Assembly: GCA_937895985.1 (NCBI GenBank)
Contig: CALBKL010000417.1
Span: 1 to 11,199 of the forward strand
DNA from: an uncultured Solobacterium sp.
GTDB lineage: Bacteria > Bacillota_I > Bacilli_A > Erysipelotrichales > Erysipelotrichaceae
Length of the DNA stretch: 11,199 bases
Direction: 5' to 3'
A program made the position numbers and the translations under genes. This document shows, piece after piece, positions 1-6,498 of this stretch. Each line of letters starts with the position of its first letter. The stretch's first letter is position 1. The notes under the pieces were generated by a model. It saw only the letters and a program-made list of their open reading frames with translations, did not search any database and was not told where the DNA came from.

Positions 1-66
1 CTGACGCTTGAAACGGCGTAGCGCATCATCCAAATTCTCATTTTCTTTGAGGACGACTCTAGACAT
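1..66 (-). CDS. rpsU: 30S ribosomal protein S21, N-terminal part (cut by window edge)
   Basis: Only the first 22 codons lie in the window. The translation begins MSRVVLKENENLDDALRRFK, which is the typical N-terminus of bacterial ribosomal protein S21, a small basic protein of the 30S subunit platform near the anti-Shine-Dalgarno end of 16S rRNA. The ATG at 64-66 follows a strong GAAAGGGGGGTTAGGA ribosome binding region. A good promoter lies 36 nt upstream of the start, and a terminator separates the gene from deoC, so it is transcribed independently. The rest of the gene is outside the window, so its integrity and downstream partners cannot be judged. Confidence 0.93.
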   Translation of the reverse strand, partial: MSRVVLKENENLDDALRRFKRQ

Positions 67-101
67 TCCTAACCCCCCTTTCTCTTTTATAAAGCATTAG
101 T

Positions 102-130
102 ATCATACCAAATCCATTACACCATTGCAA
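102..130 (-). promoter_or_regulatory. Promoter of rpsU (sigma-A type, extended -10)
   Basis: On the minus strand a -35 box TTGCAA (125-130) is followed by a 17-nt spacer and a -10 box TATGAT (102-107). The TG dinucleotide of an extended -10 lies just before the -10 (TGGTATGAT). Transcription should start near position 95, giving a leader of about 30 nt that contains the rpsU ribosome binding site. Confidence 0.75.
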
Positions 131-189
131 GATATTTATACGATTATTACACAGGTTTTTTGCGTAATCACAATATCCAATGTCCTATC

Positions 190-225
190 AAAAAGCAGAT
201 AGATTCTCAATCAGAAAATATCTGC
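190..225 (-). terminator. Intrinsic terminator after deoC
   Basis: Reading the minus strand, GCAGATA (219-225) pairs with TATCTGC (195-201). An inner TTCT/AGAA helix sits across a small internal mismatch, and the stem is followed by five T (190-194). It lies about 30 nt after the deoC stop and upstream of the rpsU promoter, so it should end the corC-rsmE-murE-deoC transcript. Confidence 0.8.
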
Positions 226-255
226 CTTTATGTTTATTAACTTTGTGAATAGAAA

Positions 256-897
256 TTATTCCTTAATTAATTCAACGCCTGCGGAGGCACCAATACGATC
301 AGCACCTGCTTCAATCATAGCCTTAAAGTCTTCTTTCGTACGAATACCACCAGAAGCTTTTACCTTTAAGCGATCACCAACAGTTTTCTTCATAAGTTTT
401 ACATCTTCAACTGTTGCACCACCTGTTGAAAAACCAGTAGATGTCTTAACGAAGTCAGCACCGGCAGCTTCCGCATTCTTACATGCACGTACCTTTTCTT
501 CGTCTGTTAAAAGACATGTTTCGATAATAACCTTAAGTGTAATATTACCGCATGCATTCTTAATTTGACGAATCTCGTTAGTCACATAAATATCATCGTG
601 GTCTTTTAATTTACCAATATTGATGACCATATCAATTTCTTGTGCGCCCTTTTCGATTGCGTCCTTTGTCTCAAAGACTTTAGCTTCTGTAGTCATTGCC
701 CCTAATGGGAAACCTACTACAACACAAAGTTTTACATCAGAACCTGCTAAGGCAGCCTTAGCTGTTGGAATCCAACATGGGTTGATACAAACTGACGCAA
801 AATCATTTGCGACTGCTTCTTCACACAACTTAATAATCTGGTCGCTTGTTGCGTTAGGTTTTAAAATTGTATGGTCGATATACTTACTCGGTTTCAT
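256..897 (-). CDS. deoC: Deoxyribose-phosphate aldolase (DERA)
   Basis: This cytosolic class I aldolase reversibly splits 2-deoxyribose 5-phosphate into glyceraldehyde 3-phosphate and acetaldehyde, the last step of deoxynucleoside catabolism. The 213-residue protein is full length for the short bacterial family and is one TIM-barrel domain. Visible signatures are the N-terminal IDHTILKP (7-14), VVGFPLG (60-66), EIDMVINIG with Asp89, VKTSTGF with Lys151 (the Schiff-base lysine) and VKASGGIR with Lys180 (the activating lysine). The ATG sits inside the end of murE: the two genes overlap by 14 nt, and the GGAGG binding site lies within murE codons. This implies co-transcription and probably translational coupling. 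A terminator follows the stop. No other deo genes (deoA, deoD, deoB) or a deoR-type regulator are nearby. Confidence 0.96.
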   Translation of the reverse strand: MKPSKYIDHTILKPNATSDQIIKLCEEAVANDFASVCINPCWIPTAKAALAGSDVKLCVVVGFPLGAMTTEAKVFETKDAIEKGAQEIDMVINIGKLKDHDDIYVTNEIRQIKNACGNITLKVIIETCLLTDEEKVRACKNAEAAGADFVKTSTGFSTGGATVEDVKLMKKTVGDRLKVKASGGIRTKEDFKAMIEAGADRIGASAGVELIKE

Positions 898-2353
898 CTA
901 ATCCTCCTTCATCACCAAAATAATATTTCTTCAATACTTCATGGCAGATGACATCATCACCTTCATAGGGCTCACGTCCAAATTCACGAGCCATGAACTT
1001 TTCATTGCCTTTTCCTAACACTAAAATAGTATCTCCTTCTGAGCATAGTTCAACTGACTGTCGAATCGCATCATAGCGATCTTCGATAATCACATAATTT
1101 TTATGATATATTCCCTTCGCAATATCTTCTGCGATTTCACGTACATTTTCACCACGTGAGTCATCTTCCGTTAGAATTATCATATCACAATAGCGGTCTA
1201 ATATCTCTCCAAATATCGGACGCTTAGCAGTATCACGCCTACCTGCACTACCAGTAATTGCGATGATACGACAATCCTTAGGAGTAATAGAAGATGCGTA
1301 TTGGCATACTTTTTCAATTCCATCCGCAGTATGTGCAAAGTCTACAATTAAACTAAATGGCTGGCCATCTTGGATACGCTCCATTCTACCTTCTACTTGG
1401 TTTAAGTGTTGAATGTAATTTGCGATATCCTCCATAGCGATACCCTTCTGGTGTACAGCCGCAATCGCAGCCACAAGGTTATAGATATTGAATCGTGCAA
1501 TCAGATTTGTCTCTAGACGATAATCCTGCTCATTTACACGTAGGGTAAAGCGTGTACAATCCTTCAGCAAATGATAATCCGTTACACGATAATCAGCTTC
1601 ATGATCAATGCCATAGGTAAATACCTTCGCTTGTGTATCTTGTACAATCTTCATACCACTAGGATCATCCACATTTACAATCGCAATAGCGTCTTCTTTT
1701 AGTTGATCAAAAAACTTCTTTTTCGCATTAAAGTAGTTTGTCATCGTACCATGATAATCTAAGTGATCATGGGTTAAGTTTGTAAAGATTGCAACATCGA
1801 AGTCTATCGCATCCAATCTTCCCTGATCGATTGCGATAGAAGAAGCCTCATATGCACAGTTTTTAATTCCTGCATCTACCATATCTCGCAAGATACCGTG
1901 TACTTCATCAATATTTGGTGAAGCGACTAGTGGTGGTAGTTTTACATTGTTATATTCAATGGAAATTGTACCAACATATGCACTTGGTTCAATTTGATTT
2001 AAGATATTACGAATAATCCACGCAACAGATGACTTACCATTTGTACCTGTAACACCATACATCGTCATGTGATGGCTAGGATAGTCATAGAAACTATCTG
2101 CGACTTGGTTAAAGACATGCACAACATCTTTTACCTTGATGTATGTTACATCAGAATGATACTTTTCTAATACTTCACTATGTACGATAACAATTGCACC
2201 ATTTTCAATCGCTTCATCAATATGTTCATGTCCATCATTCACAAGTCCCTTGACACAGAAAAAGATAGAGTCTGGTCTCTTCTTGCGACTATCATCCATC
2301 AAACTCTTGATTTCAATATCTGGGACATTTTCAAAAAAATCTGTTAATCTCAT
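884..2353 (-). CDS. murE: UDP-N-acetylmuramoyl-tripeptide synthetase MurE
   Basis: This cytoplasmic ATP-dependent Mur ligase adds the third amino acid of the peptidoglycan stem peptide to UDP-MurNAc-L-Ala-D-Glu. At 489 residues it is normal length with three Mur domains. The N-terminal UDP-binding domain has [16 protein letters not shown] (21-36). The central ATPase domain has the P-loop [10 protein letters not shown] (100-109), [14 protein letters not shown] (191-204) and AKKKFF, with Lys211 at the usual carbamylated-lysine position. The C-terminal domain has EGRMERI (321-327), [13 protein letters not shown] (337-349) and LGKGNE (446-451). The pocket that recognises the incoming amino acid reads EDDSR (396-400), not the DNPR of diaminopimelate enzymes or the DNPA seen in S. 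aureus, so the substrate is uncertain. The ATG follows AAAGGATAAGACAA, 15 nt after rsmE. Unusually, murE is away from a dcw cluster, between an rRNA methyltransferase and deoC. Confidence 0.93.
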   Translation of the reverse strand: MRLTDFFENVPDIEIKSLMDDSRKKRPDSIFFCVKGLVNDGHEHIDEAIENGAIVIVHSEVLEKYHSDVTYIKVKDVVHVFNQVADSFYDYPSHHMTMYGVTGTNGKSSVAWIIRNILNQIEPSAYVGTISIEYNNVKLPPLVASPNIDEVHGILRDMVDAGIKNCAYEASSIAIDQGRLDAIDFDVAIFTNLTHDHLDYHGTMTNYFNAKKKFFDQLKEDAIAIVNVDDPSGMKIVQDTQAKVFTYGIDHEADYRVTDYHLLKDCTRFTLRVNEQDYRLETNLIARFNIYNLVAAIAAVHQKGIAMEDIANYIQHLNQVEGRMERIQDGQPFSLIVDFAHTADGIEKVCQYASSITPKDCRIIAITGSAGRRDTAKRPIFGEILDRYCDMIILTEDDSRGENVREIAEDIAKGIYHKNYVIIEDRYDAIRQSVELCSEGDTILVLGKGNEKFMAREFGREPYEGDDVICHEVLKKYYFGDEGGLDETE

Positions 2354-2368
2354 TTGTCTTATCCTTTA

Positions 2369-3100
2369 TTACAAAGTATTATCATGTGCTTCATTGAATT
2401 CACTAATGACAGCACATGTATACATCGCTGCTGTTTCTGCTCTTAGAATACGTCTTCCAAGTGTGATCGTTTCATATCCATTCTGCTTTAAAAACTCTAC
2501 TTCCTCAGGCGCAAAACCACCTTCTGGTCCAATAACAAATGTAATGGATTGTCCTGGTGACAACACTTCTGTCATAAATTTAGAATTAGAGTAGGCATTT
2601 TCGTATGGAAGAACGTTAATATCAGAACGATACTTTACAAGATCTTTTAGTTGCACAATTGGTGTAATTTCAGGTATACGATTACGTTTACACTGTTCTG
2701 CAGCTTCTTGTAAGATATCGATTCGACGTGCTTGTTGTTTATCTTCTTTTTCTTTTTTCGCACGTACGACACAACGCATGGACTCAAATGGCACAATGCG
2801 TGTTACACCAAGTTCACATGCCTTCTGTAACACAAGTTCAAACTTTTCCTTACGGATAAGGCCGATCGCAAGTGTAACTTCAACACCAATCTCATTGATA
2901 CGCTCATCCTTCTCTAAAACCATCGCCACAAAGTCTTTTCCTTTGTTGTAGGCATCCGCAAAATACCCAATCCCATCATAAACCAAACGAATCTTTTCAT
3001 GATGTAAACGAACAACATTCTTAGCATGATGTGCTTGGTCTTTATTAAAGATGTATTCTTGACCTACGACTAGTGGTGTATCACTGAAGTATTGTTGCAT
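2369..3100 (-). CDS. rsmE: 16S rRNA (uracil1498-N3)-methyltransferase RsmE
   Basis: RsmE is a SPOUT-class, SAM-dependent methyltransferase that makes m3U1498 in helix 44 of 16S rRNA. The 243-residue protein has an N-terminal PUA-like RNA-binding part (about 1-70) and a C-terminal knotted SPOUT domain. Family signatures are RKEKFELVLQKACELGV (83-99), EAAEQCKRNRIPEI (132-145), the SAM-site loop IGPEGGF (190-196) and LGRRILRAETA (214-224). I start it at the ATG at 3098-3100 (MQQYFS). The frame has an ATG four codons earlier, but those codons encode the ribosome binding site GGGAGG, and RsmE proteins normally begin close to this M-x-x-(Y/F)-F pattern. It lies 30 nt after the CNNM/CorC gene and 15 nt before murE, within one operon. 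Confidence 0.94.
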   Translation of the reverse strand: MQQYFSDTPLVVGQEYIFNKDQAHHAKNVVRLHHEKIRLVYDGIGYFADAYNKGKDFVAMVLEKDERINEIGVEVTLAIGLIRKEKFELVLQKACELGVTRIVPFESMRCVVRAKKEKEDKQQARRIDILQEAAEQCKRNRIPEITPIVQLKDLVKYRSDINVLPYENAYSNSKFMTEVLSPGQSITFVIGPEGGFAPEEVEFLKQNGYETITLGRRILRAETAAMYTCAVISEFNEAHDNTL

Positions 3101-3110
3101 AACTCCTCCC
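3101..3110 (-). promoter_or_regulatory. Ribosome binding site fixing the rsmE start
   Basis: GGGAGG (3105-3110) lies four bases before the ATG at 3098-3100. A start at the upstream in-frame ATG (3110-3112) would place this binding site inside the coding sequence and would have no comparable site of its own. Confidence 0.75.
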
Positions 3111-3130
3111 ATAATCGAAAAGAAAACGAA

Positions 3131-4396
3131 TTACTCGTCTTCTTTCTCTGTTTCTGTTTCTTGAATTGTTACTTTAACCTGTAACACAGTTCTTTGGTCT
3201 GCTTCTGTAACTGTCACATGCAGATTCTTATAATCAAATGACTCTCCAACCTCAGGGATGTGACCAAGACGATAAATCACCCAACCAGAGACAGAGATAT
3301 ATCCTTCATCTTCATCATCATCTTCGATGTCGAAACGATCAAACATATCATCCACTTCTGCATCACCTTTAATAAGGTAGGTTGTATCATTGATTTTTGT
3401 ATAGAACTCTTCGACAATATCGTGTTCATCCCAAATTTCACCAACGAGTTCTTCGATAATATCTTCAACAGTTATAATACCGTCTGTACCACCAAACTCA
3501 TCTAGGACAACTGCCATATGTGTCTTATTTGTTTGTAGCTTCTTTAATAACTGAGAAATCTTTGTGTTTGGACTTGTATAAACAACTGGTTTAACAATCT
3601 TACGTAAAGATGTTTGATTGCGATAAATCAACTCATAAAAATCCTTTTCATGGATGACACCAATGATATGGTCAATCGATGACTCATACACGGGTAAACG
3701 TGAATAAGAATTCATACGATATACTTCTTCAATCTTCTCAATTGGATCATTTATATCTACCGCAATAATATCAACACGCGGTGTAAATACATCCATTACT
3801 TCTAAATCATTAAATTCAATGGCCGCAGAAATTAAGTCAGACTCATGTTCTTCAAGGTCTCCATCCTTTTCTGCCTCATCTACCATCGTAATTAATTCAT
3901 CAGCGATATCAGAATCATCTTCTTCAATATGAATCACCTTACTTACAATCCATTGCCAACCTAACATCAACCATGTAATTGGTGTTAATAATACTTGTAC
4001 AAACTTTACAAATCCAACTGTATACATCGCAACCTTTTCTGGAAATTGCTTTGCAAGTGACTTCGGTGTGATTTCACCAAAGACCAATACTAGGATTGTA
4101 ATGACTGCCGTTGATACAGTTGGGCCATTTGTACCAACCCACATTGTAAATAACAATGTACCTACAGTCGCTGTAATAATATTAACAACATTATTACCAA
4201 TTAACGCTGTGACTAAAAAGCGATCAAAGTTTTCAAGAACTTTTAATACTTCACCTGCTTTTTCCTCACCATCACTATACATATTCTTTAGGCGAATCTT
4301 ATTCGCTACGGAATATGCTGTTTCTATAGCCGAAAAAAGACCCGAAAAGAAAACAAGCACAATAATCGCTAGAATATACTGTCCTGCTTGATTCAT
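3131..4396 (-). CDS. CNNM/CorC-family membrane protein (DUF21, CBS pair, CorC_HlyC)
   Basis: This inner-membrane protein belongs to the family annotated as hemolysin-like, HlyC/CorC or CNNM transporters, tied to Mg2+ (and Co2+) export or resistance. The 421 residues show the full architecture. A DUF21 membrane domain has hydrophobic segments at about 7-27, 62-85, 93-107 and 123-148, with signatures FSGLFSAIETA (17-27) and VFGEITPKSLA (105-115). A CBS pair follows (about 203-320), with FTPRVDI, SRLPVYE and VVLDEFGGTDGIITVEDIIEE-type sequence. The C-terminal CorC_HlyC domain is about 333-411, followed by an acidic tail. The ATG (4394-4396) is the first start after an in-frame TGA; its binding site is weak (AGCGAG). 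A short upstream frame ends over this start as ATGA, so initiation may depend on coupling. It is the first large gene of the operon with rsmE, murE and deoC. Transport direction and ion are family inference. Confidence 0.9.
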   Translation of the reverse strand: MNQAGQYILAIIVLVFFSGLFSAIETAYSVANKIRLKNMYSDGEEKAGEVLKVLENFDRFLVTALIGNNVVNIITATVGTLLFTMWVGTNGPTVSTAVITILVLVFGEITPKSLAKQFPEKVAMYTVGFVKFVQVLLTPITWLMLGWQWIVSKVIHIEEDDSDIADELITMVDEAEKDGDLEEHESDLISAAIEFNDLEVMDVFTPRVDIIAVDINDPIEKIEEVYRMNSYSRLPVYESSIDHIIGVIHEKDFYELIYRNQTSLRKIVKPVVYTSPNTKISQLLKKLQTNKTHMAVVLDEFGGTDGIITVEDIIEELVGEIWDEHDIVEEFYTKINDTTYLIKGDAEVDDMFDRFDIEDDDEDEGYISVSGWVIYRLGHIPEVGESFDYKNLHVTVTEADQRTVLQVKVTIQETETEKEDE

Positions 4397-4467
4397 ATGC
4401 GGATCTCGCTTTCATTTGTCATATTAATACATATATTGCCTTCCGGCGGAACTGATGAACCCTCCAA
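4393..4467 (-). CDS. Possible 24-residue leader peptide upstream of the CNNM/CorC gene
   Basis: A short frame in the leader runs from a TTG at 4465-4467 to a TGA at 4393-4395, and its stop overlaps the CNNM/CorC ATG as ATGA. It would encode 24 residues including Glu-2, Val-Pro-Pro-Glu at 6-9 and an acidic C-terminal part ending SEIRI. A binding-site-like AAAGGTGAG lies at 4476-4484, about 8 nt before the TTG. A GTG at 4474-4476 and an internal ATG at 4420-4422 (nine-residue product) are alternative starts in the same frame. No family is recognised. The case rests on position, the stop-start overlap and the weak ribosome binding site of the next gene. It could be a chance open frame. Confidence 0.3.
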   Translation of the reverse strand: MEGSSVPPEGNICINMTNESEIRI

Positions 4468-4499
4468 AATAAACACTCACCTTTCTTACTAATGTTGGA

Positions 4500-4529
4500 A
4501 TTATACCACAATAGTGAAAAATCATGCAA
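4500..4529 (-). promoter_or_regulatory. Promoter of the CNNM/CorC-rsmE-murE-deoC operon
   Basis: On the minus strand TTGCAT (4524-4529) is followed by 18 nt and a perfect TATAAT (4500-4505), preceded by TGG, an extended -10. Transcription should start near 4493, leaving a leader of about 97 nt before the CNNM/CorC start. The leader contains a small GCC-GGAA-GGC hairpin (4438-4447). The -35 box lies inside the terminator of the preceding zinc-ribbon gene. Confidence 0.85.
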
Positions 4530-4539
4530 TAAAGCATGA
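4517..4539 (-). terminator. Intrinsic terminator after the zinc-ribbon gene
   Basis: Reading the minus strand, TCATGC (4534-4539) pairs with GCATGA (4522-4527) across a six-base TTTATT loop, followed by five T (4517-4521). The stem is short and AT-rich, so the terminator may be leaky. The same bases hold the -35 box of the next promoter. Confidence 0.6.
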
Positions 4540-4552
4540 AAATGTATCAGAT

Positions 4553-4774
4553 TTATTTCTTTTGAAAGACGTTCATCTTCACATGACAATGAGGACAAAC
4601 AGGCTTTTCAAAACTAACAGTATATCCACATTCCGAACAGTCACACTTCGGTAAATAAACTATTCCGTTCACATTACTTTCATCAACACGTGTATGATGG
4701 ATCCAATGCGGTAATCGTTTCTGTAAAGACGCCATCGTCGATTCATTTTTATTTACTTTTACACCTGATGCCAT
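4553..4774 (-). CDS. Small zinc-ribbon protein of unknown function
   Basis: I do not recognise a specific family for this 73-residue protein. Its C-terminal half has a rubredoxin-like or zinc-ribbon layout, CDCSECG (44-50) and CPHCH (60-64), giving two CxxC knuckles (Cys46/Cys49 and Cys60/Cys63) 10 residues apart plus an extra Cys44 and His64. The N-terminal half is basic with a Trp-His-His patch (24-27) and no obvious helix-turn-helix. It has no signal peptide or membrane segment, so it is probably cytosolic. I start it at the ATG at 4772-4774: AAAGGTGG lies 8 nt upstream, while the GTG four codons earlier falls inside that site. A terminator on each side and its own likely -10 box make it a monocistronic gene. 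Metal binding is an inference from the cysteines; nucleic-acid or protein binding are both possible roles. Confidence 0.72.
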   Translation of the reverse strand: MASGVKVNKNESTMASLQKRLPHWIHHTRVDESNVNGIVYLPKCDCSECGYTVSFEKPVCPHCHVKMNVFQKK

Positions 4775-4782
4775 ATCGAAAC

Positions 4783-4803
4783 CCACCTTTCCCTTTCATT
4801 ATA
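4783..4803 (-). promoter_or_regulatory. Likely -10 box and ribosome binding site of the zinc-ribbon gene
   Basis: A TATAAT at 4798-4803 (minus strand) lies just before GAAAGGGAAAGGTGGG. AAAGGTGG (4783-4790) is 8 nt from the ATG at 4774. I see no good -35 box at the right distance and no extended -10, so promoter strength is uncertain. Transcription would begin close to 4791, leaving a leader under 20 nt. Confidence 0.5.
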
Positions 4804-4838
4804 TCGAATATCATTTGACGCATTTTGAAAAGTATATG

Positions 4839-4863
4839 AAAAGTCGCATAGCGAGTATGCGAC
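4839..4863 (-). terminator. Intrinsic terminator after the NUDIX gene
   Basis: On the minus strand GTCGCATA (4856-4863) pairs perfectly with TATGCGAC (4843-4850) across a five-base loop and is followed by four T (4839-4842). It lies 26 nt after the NUDIX stop. The other strand has no T tract, so it acts in the minus direction. Confidence 0.85.
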
Positions 4864-4889
4864 AGTAAAATCTAATCTTTCATCAATTT

Positions 4890-5342
4890 TTAAAACTTAG
4901 GATAAACATCTTTTTCTATCATTTCAAATGGATTCTTTTTAAAGTTCCAGCAGCCAACTTTACCGCGATAGTAAAGCATGTTTTGAAGCATTTCATGTAC
5001 AAGTGCATCTTTTACCATGAGTTTAGCATCCATTTTATTGACCCACTTAACTTCTTGACTACTGCCACTAGCTACAAGTTCTCCACTTTCATACTTACAG
5101 ATAAAGTCCACATTAACATTATTAAATGTTAGGTCTTTGTTGATACCAACAAGATCAAGAATCGTGATATTCACACCTGTCTCATCAAAGATAATTCTTT
5201 CTAAGGCATTTTGTAGTGATTCGTGTTCTGCCACAAATCCTGTTGGACACTCCCACCCACGGAATGCATTTTTGACAAGTAATACTTCGTCATTTTCATT
5301 CACAATTAAACCACTTACGGATACATGATGATTGTACTGCAT
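4890..5342 (-). CDS. NUDIX-family protein with a degenerate NUDIX box
   Basis: NUDIX enzymes hydrolyse nucleoside diphosphates linked to another moiety. This 150-residue cytosolic protein has the single-domain layout: beta strands near VSVSGLIVNENDEVLLVKN (7-25), a WECPTGF lead-in (30-36), then the NUDIX box region 35-57. The box keeps Gly35, Glu41, Arg49, Glu54, Gly56 and Val57 of the consensus G-x5-E-x7-R-E-U-x-E-E-x-G-U, but the Glu after the Arg is Ile50 and the first Glu of the EE pair is Asp53. Loss of a metal-ligand glutamate makes activity uncertain, and a non-catalytic or altered role is possible. The substrate cannot be read from the sequence. GGGGAGGT sits 5 nt before the ATG. A TACAAT at 5358-5363 could be a -10, but its -35 is poor. 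Terminators flank it on both sides, so it looks monocistronic. Confidence 0.8.
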   Translation of the reverse strand: MQYNHHVSVSGLIVNENDEVLLVKNAFRGWECPTGFVAEHESLQNALERIIFDETGVNITILDLVGINKDLTFNNVNVDFICKYESGELVASGSSQEVKWVNKMDAKLMVKDALVHEMLQNMLYYRGKVGCWNFKKNPFEMIEKDVYPKF

Positions 5343-5369
5343 AGGTTACCTCCCCTTATTGTAGATATG

Positions 5370-5394
5370 AAAAAAGAGGACATAATGCCCTCTT
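5370..5394 (-). terminator. Intrinsic terminator after ftsZ
   Basis: On the minus strand AAGAGGGCA (5386-5394) pairs with TGTCCTCTT (5374-5382), one G-T pair included, across a three-base loop, followed by TTTT (5370-5373). It begins 3 nt after the ftsZ stop codon and closes the ftsA-ftsZ unit. Confidence 0.88.
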
Positions 5395-5397
5395 AAA

Positions 5398-6480
5398 TTA
5401 ACCTCTTCTAAAGAAACCAGGAATACTGTCGCTAGCATCAGAAGATGAAGAACCAAATACAGCAGAGTCATCATTTTGTAATGAAACACCACTTGCTGAC
5501 TTTGTAGAAGGCGCTGCCTTCTTTTCTTCTTCCTTCTTAGGTTCAGACAATTCGAAACCTGTAGCGATAACAGAAACGATAATTGCATCGCCAATCTTGT
5601 CGTTAATAGCTACACCGAAGATGATATCGATATCATTACCAGCTGCTTCACGGATGAAGTCAACAGCTTCAGATGCATCGAATGCGGACATGCTTGTACC
5701 ACCAGTAACGTTGATGATAGCACTCTTGGCACCTGCAATCTGTGCTTCTAGTAATGGAGATTGAATAGCGCGTGCTGCAGCTTCTCTAGCCTTGTCATCG
5801 CCATCAGCCATACCGATACCAAATAATGCGGAACCTTGACCTTCCATAACACTCTTAATATCTGCAAAGTCCAAGTTGATCATTGCTGGAACAGCAATTA
5901 AGTCAGTAATTGTCTGTACGCCTTGACGTAAGATATTATCTGCTTCCTTGAACGCATCCTGGAATGGAATATGTCCAATTACTTCTAATACTTTATTATT
6001 AGAAATGATGATTAATGAGTCTACATACTCCTTGAGTTGTTCAAGACCCTGTTCAGCATTTCTTTCTCTTCTCTTACCTTCGAAATTGAATGGCTTAGTA
6101 ACGATACCTACTGTTAAGCATCCAAGTTCCTTAGCAATCTTTGCGAATAATGGGGCTGCACCTGTACCAGTTCCGCCACCCATACCTGCTGTAAGGAATA
6201 CCATGTCGGCACCTTCCATAGATTTACGGATTGCATCTTCACTTTCTACAGCTGCCTTGCGTCCATTATCTGGGTTTCCACCAGCGCCAAGACCTTCTTT
6301 ACCTAACTGAATCTTATTTGCAACTGGAGAAATATCCATTGCCTGAAGATCAGTATTAGCGATATAGAATTCAACACCCTGCACGCCTTCCTGTACCATG
6401 CGGTTTACAGCGTTGCTACCTGCTCCGCCGACACCAAATACCTTGATTTTTGCTACCTGGTTGTAAGTTAATTCTGCCAT
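5398..6480 (-). CDS. ftsZ: Cell division protein FtsZ
   Basis: FtsZ is the tubulin-like GTPase that polymerises at mid-cell into the Z-ring and recruits the division machinery. All functional parts are present in 360 residues. The GTP-binding domain has FGVGGAGSNAVNRM (15-28), NTDLQAM (42-48) and the tubulin signature GGGTGTG (101-107). The T7 synergy loop NLDFADI (202-208) has Asn202, Asp204 and Asp207, which complete the GTPase site of the next subunit. After ATGFE (306-310) comes a linker of about 40 residues, first Lys/Glu-rich and then Ser/Asp-rich. The C-terminal peptide DSIPGFFRRG (351-360) is the docking site for FtsA and other partners. GGAGAGG precedes the ATG. It lies 18 nt after ftsA and is followed directly by a terminator, so ftsA-ftsZ is a self-contained unit here. 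Confidence 0.98.
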   Translation of the reverse strand: MAELTYNQVAKIKVFGVGGAGSNAVNRMVQEGVQGVEFYIANTDLQAMDISPVANKIQLGKEGLGAGGNPDNGRKAAVESEDAIRKSMEGADMVFLTAGMGGGTGTGAAPLFAKIAKELGCLTVGIVTKPFNFEGKRRERNAEQGLEQLKEYVDSLIIISNNKVLEVIGHIPFQDAFKEADNILRQGVQTITDLIAVPAMINLDFADIKSVMEGQGSALFGIGMADGDDKAREAAARAIQSPLLEAQIAGAKSAIINVTGGTSMSAFDASEAVDFIREAAGNDIDIIFGVAINDKIGDAIIVSVIATGFELSEPKKEEEKKAAPSTKSASGVSLQNDDSAVFGSSSSDASDSIPGFFRRG

Positions 6481-6498
6481 AACGTTTACCTCTCCAAT

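Noticed and set aside
146..168. A 7-bp hairpin ATTACAC/GCGTAAT just upstream of the rpsU promoter.
   Set aside because: It lies after the deoC terminator and before the rpsU start of transcription, has no convincing T tract on the minus strand, and could easily be chance in AT-rich DNA.
230..901. Plus-strand open frames opposite deoC.
   Set aside because: They are antisense shadows of a clearly real gene, with no good ribosome binding site and no recognisable product. The same holds for the plus-strand frames opposite murE, the CNNM/CorC gene, the NUDIX gene, ftsZ and ftsA.
3101..3112. rsmE start at the ATG at 3110-3112.
   Set aside because: The four extra codons are the ribosome binding site GGGAGG of the ATG at 3098-3100, which also matches the usual RsmE N-terminus.
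4397..4493. A known metal riboswitch (M-box or yybP-ykoY type) in the CNNM/CorC leader.
   Set aside because: The leader is short, and I cannot find the conserved core sequences of these riboswitches as I know them. Only a small GCC-GGAA-GGC hairpin is visible. A covariance-model search would settle it.
5346..5594. 82-codon minus-strand open frame inside the end of ftsZ, running through its terminator.
   Set aside because: It is a second frame of ftsZ with low-complexity Leu/Arg-rich translation, no ribosome binding site of note and no family resemblance.
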